Shown here piece by piece: positions 1 to 12,400 of a stretch of DNA of 64,000 nt. A program made the position numbers and the translations under genes. Origin of the DNA: Monocercomonoides exilis (lineage: Eukaryota > Preaxostyla > Oxymonadida > Polymastigidae); assembly GCA_001643675.2 (NCBI GenBank), contig LSRY02000058.1, forward strand, positions 433,501 to 497,500. Direction: 5' to 3'. Every line of letters begins with the position of its first letter. Position 1 is the first letter of the stretch. The notes under the pieces are model-generated. The model did not search any database and was not told where the DNA came from. It saw only the letters and a list, made by a program, of their open reading frames with translations.

Positions 1-911
1 ATGGAAGAAGAGAATGAGCCACTGAGAGGACTTTTCTGTGCTTCTGCGCTTATTGCTGACTGTATCAGCAGAATAAATCTTCTGAAGGTTATTCTCCAGT
101 CGAGCTGGGAGAGCGCGAAAGGCTTTCTTGATGGAGGAATGGCCAAGGTGGTCCCAGAGAATCAAAAAAAGTTGGTTGATAGCACCATCTTTTTTCAAGC
201 AGAGGGAGATGCAACAGGACACGGTGCATCTCCCGACTCCTCAGTAGGGTTCGGACTTGCAAGGGTCAGAAGTTAGACTTCGAGAAGATACATTACAAGC
301 AAGAATGCTCGGGGATTTGTATTCAGACAGTTCCAGAGAAGTGGATACGGAAGGAGCTTCACAGATTTCAAAGCATAGAAGATAATGCCTTAGTTCCAAA
401 CGCAATGCGTTAACCATTGTTGGTAGTCCAGCCTCAATCGCAGTGCCATTGCACCCAGCCCCCCAAGGACCCAAGGGGGAACAGCTGTGGAATAGACTTT
501 AGGAACGAGCAAATGGGCACAGCAGTTGCGTGGAAAAGGTGAGAGAGAGAAGAGAGAGAAGAGAGAGAGAAGAGAGAGCCGCGCTTAACCATACGACAGA
601 GAAATAGAAGTGACGGTCAGGCTCCAGCGAAATGACTATACGACAAGAAACCGCAGCTCTTTGCGAGATGAGATCAGAGACGGAAGTGCAGAAACAGAAC
701 GTGAATATCGGATATGTAATGAGTCTGTCAGATCAAGAGAAGGAAAGAGAACGGGAGAACACAGGGGATCTCATGACAGAGATATCAAGAGAAGATACAC
801 AACACAAAAAGAACAGAAGAAGACTCATTACATCTCCTCTCGACAGAACAGAAGAGCAATCGGAGATTCGAGAAGGAGAAATGGAGGGGAGTCTCGAGAG
901 CTTCTTCAACT
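1..911 (+). other. 5-prime part of DIRS element, possible ORF1/gag remnants
   Basis: This stretch carries only short overlapping open frames (for example 1-276 and 610-915) rich in Glu, Arg and Lys. By position it corresponds to the gag-like ORF1 of DIRS elements, but I see no recognisable motif such as a zinc knuckle. A purine-rich GA repeat lies near 541-580. The first frame is open at base 1, so it may be the end of a longer frame cut by the window. No product is assigned. Confidence 0.3.
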
Positions 912-2009
912 ATGATAGAGTCCCCAATTGGGAGCGCCCTGGAGGCGAGCTCGAAGACAGCTATTGCAGATATTCTCGAAGAAGAAGGGAATACACAGAC
1001 GCAACTTGGCCACAAGACACCAGATGTGAAGGGGAGTATAGCGAAGGGACCACTGAGGGAGCCACTTCCTGGGAGACTGGTGAACGGGCTGAGCTAGTGG
1101 TAGAAGATTGGGGGAGACAAACCAGTGAGCCGTGGTATTAGAGCTCGATGGAAAAGTCCCCAGTCCCCAACCTCGCTTGAGGAGAGAAAACACAGACAAG
1201 AGTTTCGAGGGACGACAGAAATGACGAACAATTATTTATCCCTCTTGGAGGAGGAATTGAGGGACGGAGTAATGAAGCCCGTGCCAGAGTCGGAGGTAAA
1301 GTGGTTCAACCCGACATTTATGGTGCGAAATAAGAACGGAAAGAGAAGAAAGATCCTGGATTGCAGGGCTCTAAACGAGGAAGTGCAGGGAAAACACTTC
1401 AAGATGGATTCACAGGAGATAGTGGTGGACATCCTGGAGAAGAACGATTGGATGACCACTCTGCATATATCGAGTGCATACCAGTACGTCAAAGTGGACG
1501 AACAACTCAGCCCCTATCTGTGCTTCAGCTTTCAGGATCAATGTTACTCTTTCGTAGGGATGCTTTTTAAAACGAAAGATGCGCCCAGAATATTTACAAA
1601 AATAATGAGACGGGCGACGTCATATATCAGAGAAAAGTGGAGAGTGAAGCTAGTGATATACTTGGACTACATTCTCCTCATGCATCCAGACAGGGAAGTT
1701 TTGAGATTGATCTCACAGGAGATAGCCCAGTTCCTGAGGAATCTGGGCTGGATTCTGTCGGAGGAAAAACTGAAGTTGGAACCCGCAAGGAGCGTGGAGT
1801 TTCTGGGATGGTTGTGGAACTCAGAAAAGATGGAAGTGGCGCTCCAAGAAAGGAAGAGAGTGCTGCTCCTGGAGGATGTGCGAACCTGGATAGCACATGC
1901 AAAGAAAACGAAGAGTCAGAGAACAAGAGACTTAGCAGCACTTCTCGGGAGGCTGAATTTTGTGAGGCTGCAGCACCCACCAGCGAGCCTGTTATTGAAG
2001 CGCATGTAA
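912..2009 (+). pseudogene. DIRS reverse transcriptase, inactivated
   Basis: The frame from 912 runs through two TAG codons (1095-1097 and 1101-1103) into a 294-codon stretch starting at 1125 and ending at TAA 2007-2009. Polymerase motifs are clear: ILDCRALNE (finger region), a TLHISSAY segment where the family has an Asp in the first catalytic position, SFQDQ, KDAPRIFTK, and YLDYILLM where the family has YxDD. Thus both catalytic Asp sites are altered (Asp to His, and the second Asp of YxDD to Tyr). Together with the stops this makes it a dead polymerase. The frame continues into the RNase H part after the TAA. Confidence 0.85.
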
Positions 2010-2883
2010 TTCGTGCTGAGGCAGGTAATAGCCTGCGGGGGCTGGAACGGAACTGTAAAAGTCAACACTATGATGCTGGGAGAAATAACACATTGGAAAA
2101 AGATTCTGCCAGAGAACAGACCAAGGTGTCTGAAGAGAAGGATGAGACTAGTAGAACTTGCAACGGATACGTCAGAGCTGGGTTGGGGTGCAGTGTTAAC
2201 AGAACCGAGAGAGAACAAAGATGAGAAAATATATGTCCACGGAAGTTGGACCCTCCAGGAGAATGCGTTAGCGATAAACGAGAAGGAATACAGAGCAGTG
2301 TTGAGTACACAAGAGAGAAAGGGAGCATAGCTGCAACAACAGAAGATAGACCATATTCGTCTGAAGACAGACAATATGTCCACGAGATGGACAATACAGA
2401 AGAAGAGGTGAGCTCCATCGCTCATTCCAACACTGAGAGCATTAGAGAAGAAACTGAACAGCCTGGACATTACAACACAGACGGAACATCTCACGGGAGA
2501 GCAGAACACGGAAGCAGATGCACTCAGCCGGATGGCGAAAAGGCCGGATTATGCACTGAAGGGGGAGAAAGTCGCAGAGATATTTCAAACAATAGCACCG
2601 AGAATACCAGATCAATTTTAGAACAGATTGTGCCGGTGCCCTGCGGAAGTACTTGGAAATGATCCTCTCTGAGAAGGAAGAGAGAGAGAGAAACATGCCA
2701 GGAGACGAGATAGTGTTAGTCCACCCGTTCCTAAGAAGCATTGGACGGGTACTGAAAGAGAAAATGAAGGAAGCTCAGAGGGAACAAACGATTCTGGTTC
2801 TTCCAGCCAGGCGGGGGCAGACCTGGACCCCGCTCCTGCAGCCTGCGCATTTGATAAGGACCCTGGTGACCTTTCAGGAATGA
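2010..2883 (+). pseudogene. DIRS RNase H and downstream connection, inactivated
   Basis: This continues the reverse transcriptase frame after TAA 2007-2009. An ATDTSELGWGAVL segment is the first RNase H motif, KTDN the central one, and HLTGEQNTEADALSR the C-terminal one typical of retroelement RNase H. In-frame stops lie at 2328-2330 (TAG), 2409-2411 (TGA), 2619-2621 (TAG) and 2670-2672 (TGA). A frameshift near 2650 moves coding to the frame 2653-2883, which has the conserved ILVLPARRGQTW type segment seen after RNase H in DIRS proteins. Inactive. Confidence 0.75.
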
Positions 2884-3154
2884 ATGAAACCAGGAGCCAG
2901 AATGAAAAGTGAAGGCTGGAAATAACCCCCAGGAGAGGTGATATGCGTCACACTGGAGAAGAAAATATCCAAGGAAGGGACCTCTTCCCAACATGGGGAG
3001 AATACGTTGGAGCAAGAGATATAGCAACAGCAAGACTTAGAAATCAAAAGAGTGAAAGAGATAATTAGAGAGCGCTACAAAGATTTAAGCAGTATCTTGA
3101 TAGAGAGAGCATGGGTGACACTGACCCCTCACAACCAGAGATGTTAAAAAAATT

Positions 3155-3854
3155 ATGGCAGAATTTACCGAATCGCTTTCAAACACCAACCTGTCTAGAG
3201 GAGTAATTTATTTGACAGTACGGAAAGTCCTGGATTCCATTTTCCTATTTAGGGAGACCAAGATTGATCGAAAGTACATTGAAATATTTCTAAGAACCTA
3301 TGTTGGAGAGAAGCCGAGAAGAGGCAAACGATTCAAATCAATGAAGGACTTGACAATCATTACGAAATTGGCTGAAATCACCTACGACGCAAAAGATATA
3401 CGAACACTCCATAGGAGAGCTTTCATCCTCACCATGATTTTTGGAGCGTTAAGGCCAGGAGAGCTGGAAACAATGGGAAGGGTGACAACGATACTTGAAG
3501 ATAACTTTATCCAGACACAAGAACGAACGAATACGTTGGGAGGTGAGGTTATCAAAGTTTTAATAAAGAAACACCACAATCCAAGTATCGATGCAGTAGA
3601 GGCGCTCCAACGTTGGTTGGAATTTAACAAAGACAACGTTCAAGGATGAACATGTGTGGTTTGACATAGAAGGGAGCAAGCCTGCAAACTTGCAGAAGAT
3701 CAAAGAAGAACTAACGGCTATTTTGAGAGAGAACGAAATTCCCGATACTTTCACCGCGTACTCTATAAGACACAAAGTGATTACACACTTAGCAAGACAA
3801 GAAGGAGCGGACTGGAAGGAAATCAATGAATATGCGAGATGTGTGCTAGAGTGA
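3155..3854 (+). pseudogene. DIRS tyrosine recombinase, frameshifted
   Basis: Two overlapping frames (3155-3649 and about 3654-3854) together give a phage-integrase-like fold. The first has GALRPGELE, which holds the first catalytic Arg. The second has AYSIRHKVITHLARQEGA, corresponding to the HxxR box with His changed to Tyr, and ends in EYARCVLE, which fits the region of the catalytic Tyr. A frameshift lies near 3650. In DIRS elements this enzyme integrates a circular DNA copy without target-site duplication. Family assignment is from motifs; loss of function is from the frameshift and the altered His. Confidence 0.75.
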
Positions 3855-5191
3855 AGAGTAGCCCAGGAATGTCACATCATGTTCCCTGTAGAGGGTGCAA
3901 AGTGGATCCTGGAGACAATCAGTGGACCAGCACATCGGATGGGAGAAGGAAACAAGCGGAGAAGAATGGAGAAGCGAAGGAGGGGAGCCTCGAGATTGCA
4001 GATGTGGATTCGAAAGATTGCACCGAGGAATCACAAAATGCTGGAGTTGAAGAAGGAGAGAAACTAACGAGAAAGCGATCAAAAAGAAGAGAGAGTCTTC
4101 TGAGAGAATGAAGAAAGAAAAGGAAAACGGATCAACCTCGAAACTCAGCATCCCGACAACCGAGCCGCCAGAAGACACCCTCCATAATCCCCAACAGCAT
4201 CTGTGAGCTTACGGGAGAGAAGGATCCAACTCCGCTGAAGAGGAGGGGAAAAGATCGGAAGAGGCGTAGCGGAAGAAGTATTGGACAGATAGGTAATGAC
4301 ACTGAAGAGGCAAGGGCCAGACCGATGTCTCCCCAAAGATACCCCAAGAGGGAGCGGGTGTAGAGCAGGAGGTCCGCACCACTACACGCACGCTCTCAAC
4401 TCATCCAACGCACTAGAGCGTGCTAGGAAAGGGGTTTTAGATCACACATACGGAAAGAAAAGGGATTTCGAGACTCATTATTGAGGAGCAAACCTGCTCC
4501 TTGCGTTTATAGACTCGCTCCATTGCGAATTGATTAAAACGCAGTGAGACAGGTTTGCTCCGAGATAATACGAATGCGGATGGAGAGACGATATGCGGAG
4601 TGGTGCGAGGGGGAGCCAGAAGGGTGTGGGGAGATGACTAGAAAAAAGGGCGAGATATAGAAAGAGAGAAAGGAAGAATAAACACACGAAATGATTAGTG
4701 CACGTCTAGGATCTGGAAATATGCAAATAGATTGAATAAACAGTATTAATCAAATGCTTTCTCCTCAACACGATAAAGATTGTTTTTTACACAGAAGAGT
4801 CAGATTGCCTACACAGCGTGTGGTGAGTGGATTTACTCTGCTGGATCAGCAGAAGAGCGGGAGGCAGAGTGTTGCACAAGCAGTTTTCTTTTCCACGCCT
4901 CGCGAAAGAAAGAGTGCTTTTTCTTTCTGCTCCGACCGTAATGCTTGCCTCACAGGATCCCTGCACGGTCAACAGGAGAAAGCTCCGAGGGGCAAAGTCC
5001 CCTGCCCTCTGGTCTTCGCGACCATGGAAAAAGGCGAAGTCGGTGGTGAAGTGAAGCGGGCAATGCATTATTTTATAATACAATGTTTAATGTTATTGTT
5101 TTGTATTTTATCTCACCCTTTTTTCCACGTCATTTTGGAGAGGGTTAAGTTTTCACTCAAACCATCCACACTTTGAATCAATACTCATTTT
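3855..5191 (+). other. Non-coding 3-prime part of DIRS element
   Basis: After the recombinase only short frames are seen (3839-4111, 4296-4484, 4754-5176), with no recognisable domain. The segment 4750-5060 is richer in G and C than its surroundings and contains a small perfect hairpin (GGGG-loop-CCCC) near 4989. I do not recognise an RNA gene there. It lies between the internal inverted-repeat region and the right terminal repeat, so it is probably element sequence. Confidence 0.4.
4485..4564. repeat. Internal complementary region of DIRS element (hairpin)
   Basis: GGAGCAAACCTG at 4485-4496 is the reverse complement of 4550-4561, giving a 12-base stem with a loop of about 53 bases. The 23 bases at 4542-4564 are the exact reverse complement of 5192-5214. 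DIRS elements carry such an internal complementary region built from sequences complementary to both terminal repeats, used to circularise the cDNA. Match lengths are read directly; the role is inferred from the family. Confidence 0.65.
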
Positions 5192-5222
5192 CTCGGAGCA
5201 AACCTGTCTCACTGTGTTTTTA
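5192..5222. repeat. Right terminal inverted repeat of DIRS element
   Basis: Positions 5192-5214 form a perfect 23-base reverse complement of 4542-4564, and the next bases remain similar. The GGAGCAAACCTG core (5195-5206) is also a direct copy of 4485-4496. AT-rich DNA resumes just after, so this is the likely right edge of the element. Confidence 0.6.
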
Positions 5223-5437
5223 TAAAATATAATTTTGATATTAATTGGTATTTTTTCGTTATCAATAAATATGCAAGCAGATGCTCATTGAAACAAAACC
5301 TGTTCATTTTCTGTCAACAGACTTGAACCAAGCATTCTTTAAATTTGAAAAATGGGCATTTTTTTCCATAAATAATAAAAAACGCCAAAATATTCTGAAG
5401 TGGATTCTGAAAATATGATATTCAATAACAAAATATC

Positions 5438-5498
<61 letters not shown>

Positions 5499-6482
5499 AT
5501 AGAGTTAGAATTACAAACCGAAATGAGAAATGAGAAGGAAAAAGAGAAATGAACCAAAAGAAAATGTAAAAGGAAATAATGAGATTATTTCTTTATTTGG
5601 TTGAACAGATTTTTGAAGAGGTGAAAAAAACACATCGAATGAATACGATCCATTCGCATTCTTCGATGTCATCAGAAAAGAGAGAGAAAACAGGGTGACG
5701 CATCTGTGAAGAAGTAGGAGTCAATGTTTGCTTGCGTGAGTGTGACTTTCAGCGATATTTGCTTTTCTTTTTGCAACATGTACATGAAATAGTAGAAAAT
5801 AATTAGAGAAAATGAAAGAATTATAATGAAGCTATAAAGTCATTTAATTCAAGGACGTTTGTGAAGTGAAAAACATAAAAATTTTGTGTCCGCTTTCAAG
5901 CTCAGTGTACAATTAAAGTAATTCTAGTCAGGTGTGAGAGTGAAAATGTAACTTTCCATTTAATTGAAAAATTCAAAACAACGAAATCCATTGAAATAAA
6001 CAGGGAAAAAAAGAAACAATAATATTAACTTAAAAATTTTACAATTGAATAATTAACATATCATGTGAAATGATTTCTTTTATCCTTCCGGTTGGAAAAA
6101 GATAAAAACGAAGAAATTATGGGGGAAAAAATAAAATAAAATAATTGAATCGAAAAATGAATATAAAAGCTTCGTGAAATAGTAGGCACAATAGCAATGG
6201 CAGCAATAGGCGAGTTTTCAGAATGGAAAGGCAATTCCAATCCTTCTCTTTTGAGAAAATACAACAAGAACTTTAATTGGAGGGTCTTTCATTTCGTTAA
6301 TGAACTGATTTTCAAGGAACAAAACCGTTCCATCAGAGTTTCCATCAGTCGAGGTATGGCATCGAAAGCACTTTTAGAATATTACTCTTTATGACTTCTG
6401 AGCTTCATTCTTCCCTCCCTCACATACTCCTTTGTTTTCTGAAGCAAGCACAACCATATTATCTGTCTTGATCAACATCCTT
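5223..6482. other. AT-rich spacer between DIRS element and surface-protein gene
   Basis: No gene is supported. It contains a 59-base T run and short frames such as 6197-6394 on plus that have no recognisable motif. The last few hundred bases probably include the 3-prime untranslated region of the minus-strand gene that ends at 6483. Confidence 0.5.
5439..5497. repeat. Poly-T tract (59 bases)
   Basis: An uninterrupted run of T at 5439-5497. On the minus strand it reads as poly-A and could be the tail of a reverse-transcribed insertion, but no coding copy is attached. It may equally be a simple homopolymer expansion. Confidence 0.9.
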
Positions 6483-9400
6483 CTATCCAGCATCAAGCAA
6501 TCCCATTTCAATTACATTCTGTGCAAATTCTGATTTTTCTTCTCTTTTCCTATTTTTCTTTTTCTTTTTCTTCCTTCTTTTTTGCTTAACCATTTCTCCA
6601 TTTGAATTTTCTTTTTGATCACGGCATCCATCAATATCCATCAGTTTCACTTCCCCTTCAAACCCTTCACATTCTTTCATCAATTCTTCTCCTTCAATTT
6701 CTTTTATCTTCCCTCTTGCTTCTATCACTTCTCCGATTTCCATTATTGCTCTTTCCTCCTCTTCCCCATCTTCATTTTTCAAATCTTCCTTCAATACTTT
6801 AATCTTTTCTTCCAATAACTTGTCTGCACTCTTCTCCTCTGAATTGTCTCCATAGATTGAAAAATGGCTATTTGGTGCAGAAGATAATCCAATATAATAT
6901 TCTATTGGCCTTTCATTTCTTCCATTATCAACAGTATCACTGCTCAATTCCTCCAATTTATTGAATCTCTCAAGTCCAACTATCGTCTCTTCCATCACAT
7001 CTCCACTTTTATCAATCTCTTCTGTTTGTTTTGGTTTCTTTCCCTTTTTTCGTTTCAGTTTTTTCGCTTTTCTACCCATTTCCTGTACCCAATTTTCATT
7101 TCCACTAACGTCAGTCTTTATGCATTTATTCTCTTCACAGACTTGAAACGATGCTACTGTCTGCATTTCCACACAGTTCACTGGTACCATCCTCATCACT
7201 TCCTCACAATCAAATGTATTTTCAGCAATTACTTTGTTCTCGCACAGCTGAAACTCCTTAACCTTCTCTGTAATTGCATCCATCTCATTTCTTGATTCTT
7301 CCATCAACAATGTTCTCAGTTCCTCTTCTTCAACTCTTTGAACAAAATCTTCTTTTCTGCATTCAGTAATTTTAACATTCTTTATAATATCAATATCTCT
7401 ATCTTCAATCTCCCTTCCATTTCTATTATGCTTCTTCTGCTTAAGCCCAACAATTAAAATAATTACAAATAACAGAATCGCAACAGCAATCACGCAACAA
7501 ATGAAGGCAATTAAACTCCATTCAATTTTGTTGACTTTCTCAGATATTTTTTCATCTTCCTTTCGTTTTGGCTCGCTTCTGTTCTTCAGAATAAACGACT
7601 GTGTTGATAATGGAGCATCAGCATTCCCAAACAGAATGCACACTCTCACTTCTGCTTCCTCTCCTGCCTCACTTATTGTCTCCTTTTGTACCCTCCCCTT
7701 TGCTTCTGTCTCCGAAGCAAATCCACTTTCATCAAACACAAACTTTTCAATCTGCTTTTCTTCTCCTATCTGTTTCATAGCCATAAATGACAGGTTGCAC
7801 GGGAGAAGGAGCTTCCCTTTGAACGCAATCTCCACTTCTTCTTCCACTTCCTTTGCTTCAACACTCTCCAATTCTGGAATGAAGAATGAAGACGCCCTCT
7901 CAGAAATAATCCCTTCAAATAGACATTTATCATTCAATATCCACATCGATGAGTTATCTTTCACTCCATCTCCTCCTTTCAAACTAGAAATCATCAGTGA
8001 AGCAGAAACAGAGCAGATTATGTTTCTACAAAGAGAAGGATATTTTGCAATTAAAGGATTATTGTTCTCAAATCTTCCATCTTTGATATTCATTGTACCT
8101 CCATTCACTGTCATCCCTCCCTTTGAGGAGTTGCAGATTGTTGTATCTTTCATCATCACAGAACTCTTCGAGAAGTCAACAACTGACCCATTCCATTTGC
8201 ACACCTCATCAGAAATCTCATTCTCTTCTGCTCCTGAAACAAGATTTCCTTCAAACACACACGATTCCATCAATATCTTCTCTGCAGATGTAATTGACAC
8301 TTGGCTCCCCTTTGATGACTCTGATGAGCACTCATGAAAAGAGCAGTTGCACATCTCAAATCCACTCATCGGATGACTTGTGCAAACAATGCAAGACCCA
8401 TCACTCGATCGGCTGATGTTTGTGAATGATGATAATGTCAAAGATAAAACGAGTGAAGAATGGCCATAATCAAATATCAGACTCTCTTCTTCCAACCAAA
8501 TACTTGTGGCTGCAAGCTTCGAAATGCTCACTTTCTCACTCTTTCCACATTCAATCAATGAACTCTTGCATTCTACATCATCCACTCCCACATCTTCAAA
8601 TGTTGCTTTTTTTGAGTGCAATATCTGAAACACAGGCTTCGAGAATTTCAAGTGGCCAACACTGCACTTTTCTGCCTCAAACAACCCTTCTTCAACAACA
8701 ATCAGAGAAAAGTCAAAAAGGGTCTGTGAATTCTCCATTGATCTGCTCTCCGATTGAAATGAAACAGATTCCAGAATGAGAGATCCATTCAGCTGATGTA
8801 TCAAGCACGAGCAGACAATATTTTCCATTTCATCGAAAACAAATGACACCTTCTCAAGTCGAACAGACTCTAAAGTTGTCACAGCTCCTTCATCAGCTAA
8901 ATTAATTTCATTCACTTTTATCTCTGCATTTCTGTTCGCTTCCATCGATTTAATGGTCACCTTCTGAGCTGAGCACGAACCAGTTAATGTTGTTTCATTC
9001 CAAATTAACAGCTGCGAATAATCTGAAGGAATGATGTGGCCCACCCCAACATTTAGCGAAGAGCACGGGCTTGTCATTTCCCCACAGTTCTTGTTGTCAC
9101 TACTGTTCCCTGCAATCGAAGACACAAATATAAATTCGCTCCTAAAAACAAGCATTTTTTGCAAAAGATCCTCCTCGTCTCCATAATTGTCTGCTGTGCA
9201 CCCCCATATTGCAAGCTCCTTCACAAATGGCTCCCCAAAATCAATCAGGAATTGTTGCTCTGAAATTTGGGTTTCAAGATTGGTGCATTTCACAAAAACG
9301 TCTCTTCCCTTAAGTGCAACATTCCATTTGAATGTGATGTTCGATAGCACAAATGGTAGTGCTTTCTGTGCTGTGCTCAGTGACTTCAAAAACATACCCC

Positions 9401-12400
9401 CTCCTCTTCCAACATTTGTACTAAAACAGCCTGCAATTTTCGTGCAATTCATTTCCAACCGTCCGCCTTTGTTTAGCAGGAAAAATATACTCCCTCCTTC
9501 GTTCGAGCTTGTCGATCCGCAACCATCAATGATAGAATTTTCCATTTTCAATCTCATTTCATTCTGCACATTGCAGCAAAGCAACGAAGGGGTATTTGCC
9601 ACATTGTGCTTCACATTCATGAATCTGCATTGCTCAAACAAAAAGTTCCATGCCTCTCCCATATCGTCATCCTCTCTTCCGGAAATCACACTTTCACTCA
9701 TCGCAATTGCACTTTTCCCGCTCAATGAAATATCTTCAAATGTCACATTGTTCATGGTTGTCACACAATCAGCTGATATGCTCATTATCTCATGCATCGT
9801 TGAGAATCCAGCTATTTCTGTCTTTTCAATAGAAACAATTCCTTTCGAAGCACTGATCAGAACAAATGACACCTCATCTTTCACATTTTCATTTGTGTAA
9901 ATTGAGCATCCGATAACACTCGTTTTGACTGCATCTGAACCTGTCTGGATAAGGATGTTTGCTCCATTCTCAAAGTCACTGGGAATCAGAATCCCCAATT
10001 CACTGAACTGAACAGCCCCTTTGCATTCAACAACAACATCTCCATCCCCTTCAAGTGCTTGAGCAAATCTGATTTTGTCTGATTCCATATTTGTTCCTTC
10101 CAATTTCAGCCCATTCATCTCTGTCACACTCCTCGCATTGCAAACCCCGTGAAACATCATCGACTCAAGTGTTATATTGCTCCCTCGATTCAGCCCATAA
10201 TCAACAGATTCACACGGAAACTCATATAGTCCACATACAACAACATCATTTCCTTCTTCTGCTACATGCACACTCGAACCAATCGATTTCCAGAAATAGA
10301 CCAGTGGGATTGCACATTCCCTGTTTTCTCCATCATATCCCCTCATCGAGTCTTCGGTCAATGCCTCCAGTCTATCTTTCACAAATGGCAGTGTTTCGTT
10401 CTTGATGCTCTTAATAAGCGATGGAGATGAAATAAACAAATCCTTCCCAAACTTCGCATTGTTTGGTTTATCAGATGAAAAAACAGGTGAGGATATCACA
10501 AACGCTTCCTCTTTCTCTTTCAACAACTGCAGCATGATTCCTCCTCCATATCCAACACTTTCCTTTTCATATGGTGCTGCGCAACCATAAAACTCACACT
10601 TGCTCATCAACAGGTTCGTATTTGCAGACGCTTCATAAAAGAATGCCCCTCCTCCAATCTCATTTTCTTCTCCAACAACAGCACATCCTTCAAATGTGCA
10701 GTTATTTATTTCAACTTTGTAATCTCTTCCATCATTATCATTCTCGTTCGAAAAGCCTACGCACCCTCCACTTCCCTTCGAACGAGTGATCGATGAAAAT
10801 GTGCACTCAGACATCTCTTCAATAATCCCCCCGTGACACTCAACAACGCTCCCATCACCAAATGAGATTTCTCCAAAATGGCTGTTCGTCATATTCATAG
10901 AAGGCACGCTCTCTCCATTCCCTTCAACAACAATGAAAAACGATGAATCTCCTTTTTTGATATTTTTTGATCCAAACTCATTCACCTCCACGATCCCTCC
11001 AACAGCCTTCACAAACACTGTCGAAATAGTCTCAGCGCCTCCTTCCATCCCACATCCATTCAGTGTGAGCTTCCCTGAACAGCACTCAAACACACTTTCG
11101 TGAAAGGTCAGCGATTTCTTCAAAGAAAATACAATACCACTCACAGACACACTGACTGAGTTTTCAATCAATCCACTTTGTGTTCCCTCTTTCTGATCAG
11201 AAACATCACATTTCATCTCATTCTTATTTGTTTTGATGATCCATTCATAAGTTGGAAAATTAAATTCTTCCTCAAATGCAAACGATTCGAGAATGGTTAT
11301 ATCTTTTTTCTTCTCTTCAAAATGGTTTGACACAGCCTTCGCAATGGTAGAGCACGGAAACAATTCATACCCACACATCGAAAAGTCGTGACTTGATGAT
11401 CCCCCAACAAAGGCAGACCCTGAAAAGTTATCCCACAGATACACCACCAACGGGATGGCAAATGTCTCATTCAATGTTGATCTCTCAAACCCATTCAGTC
11501 TTGTCAAGTCACTCATATCAACTTCAAATCCAATCGACCTTCTGCTAATCACACTTGAAAGCTCATTCGCATTGATGAAGATTTCTTTCCCCTCTCTGGC
11601 ATCACATCCAGCAAATGACGCTTTCTTCAAAATGAATGAACTCGCGCCATCTTCCAAATGAAGATAAATCCCTCCTCCATATCCGTGCTCTCCATCTGTG
11701 TTTTGTGTTGCCTTGCAACTCGTAAATTGCAACAAACCACTTTCATCATTTGAAAATATTGTTCTTGCTGAGTCAGTATTAGTCATGTTCCCTAAAGTGA
11801 ATGTTGATCCTTCCTTCATCTCAGCCCACAACCCTCCTCCATTTCCTCCTTTGCTCCGGCATCCAGATATCATTCCTCCAACTATTTCCAGAGAACAATC
11901 TCTCCCAAGTGTGCATTCAACTGCTCCTCCATTTCCTTCAATTCTTCTGAAACCACCCATCGTATTGTTTGTGAGCTTTAGCATCTTTACTGAATTTGTT
12001 GAAATCACTCGAATTGATTCGGATGGCAAATCTGTTTGTGAATATGCTTTCGCTGAAAGTGTTGAATCTTTAATCGTTAAAGATGCTCCATTCTCCGCTT
12101 CAAACAAAATGCTATTTGTTGCAGTGCTAATATCCTCAACATTCATGAAGGTGAATGTACCAGCAGCATTGCTTCCATCAAGAAAAATCAATGGGCAATT
12201 TCCAATAAATAGAGACAATACATTCAACGATGAAACAGAAACCTTCCCTGTTGTTGCTGATAAAAACACATAAGATAACGCTGACTGGGAATTTTGAAAA
12301 GCCAGTGAGCAATCTTTAAGCGAAAATAATTGTGAGGAAGAATAGAAGAACGCTTTGTGATTTTGGAGAGCAGAAGGAACAGAGAAAACAAGTGATTTCA

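Larger units (their letters stand above)
1..5222 (+). mobile_element. Decayed DIRS-type tyrosine-recombinase retroelement, left end outside window
   Basis: The order of remnants on the plus strand is reverse transcriptase, RNase H, tyrosine recombinase, then a non-coding tail with short inverted repeats. This is the DIRS order, which differs from LTR elements in using a tyrosine recombinase instead of an integrase. The block looks richer in G and C than its flanks. All open reading frames are broken by stops or frameshifts and catalytic residues are missing, so it is dead. The right boundary is placed at the terminal copy of the inverted repeat (5192-5222). The left terminus and any gag start lie before base 1. 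Seen: domain order and repeats. Inferred: element class. Confidence 0.8.

Noticed and set aside
1-2672. Use of TAA/TAG as Gln codons, as in some oxymonads
   Set aside because: Several stops in the DIRS remnant would fit Gln, but host genes with frames of up to 2,965 codons contain Gln as CAA/CAG only, and calreticulin, eL29 and coronin end sensibly at TAA. TGA stops also occur in the remnant, so decay explains it better.
4960-5060. GC-rich hairpin resembling the conserved core of RNase P or MRP RNA
   Set aside because: Only a short GGGG-CAAAGT-CCCC hairpin is seen. The second conserved strand and the overall layout of those RNAs are missing, and the place is inside the DIRS tail.
4754-5176. 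140-codon open frame
   Set aside because: No motif, overlapping minus frame of similar length, and located in the non-coding tail of the retroelement.
6197-6394. 65-codon plus frame with ATG next to the end of the giant surface protein gene
   Set aside because: Protein-like in part, but no motif, no neighbour support and it overlaps the expected 3-prime untranslated region of the minus-strand gene.
7501-8337. 278-codon plus frame and other plus frames inside 6483-15380
   Set aside because: Ser/Phe/Leu/Pro-rich composition typical of the antisense of a Glu/Asn/Ser-rich gene; the minus frame is clearly the coding one.
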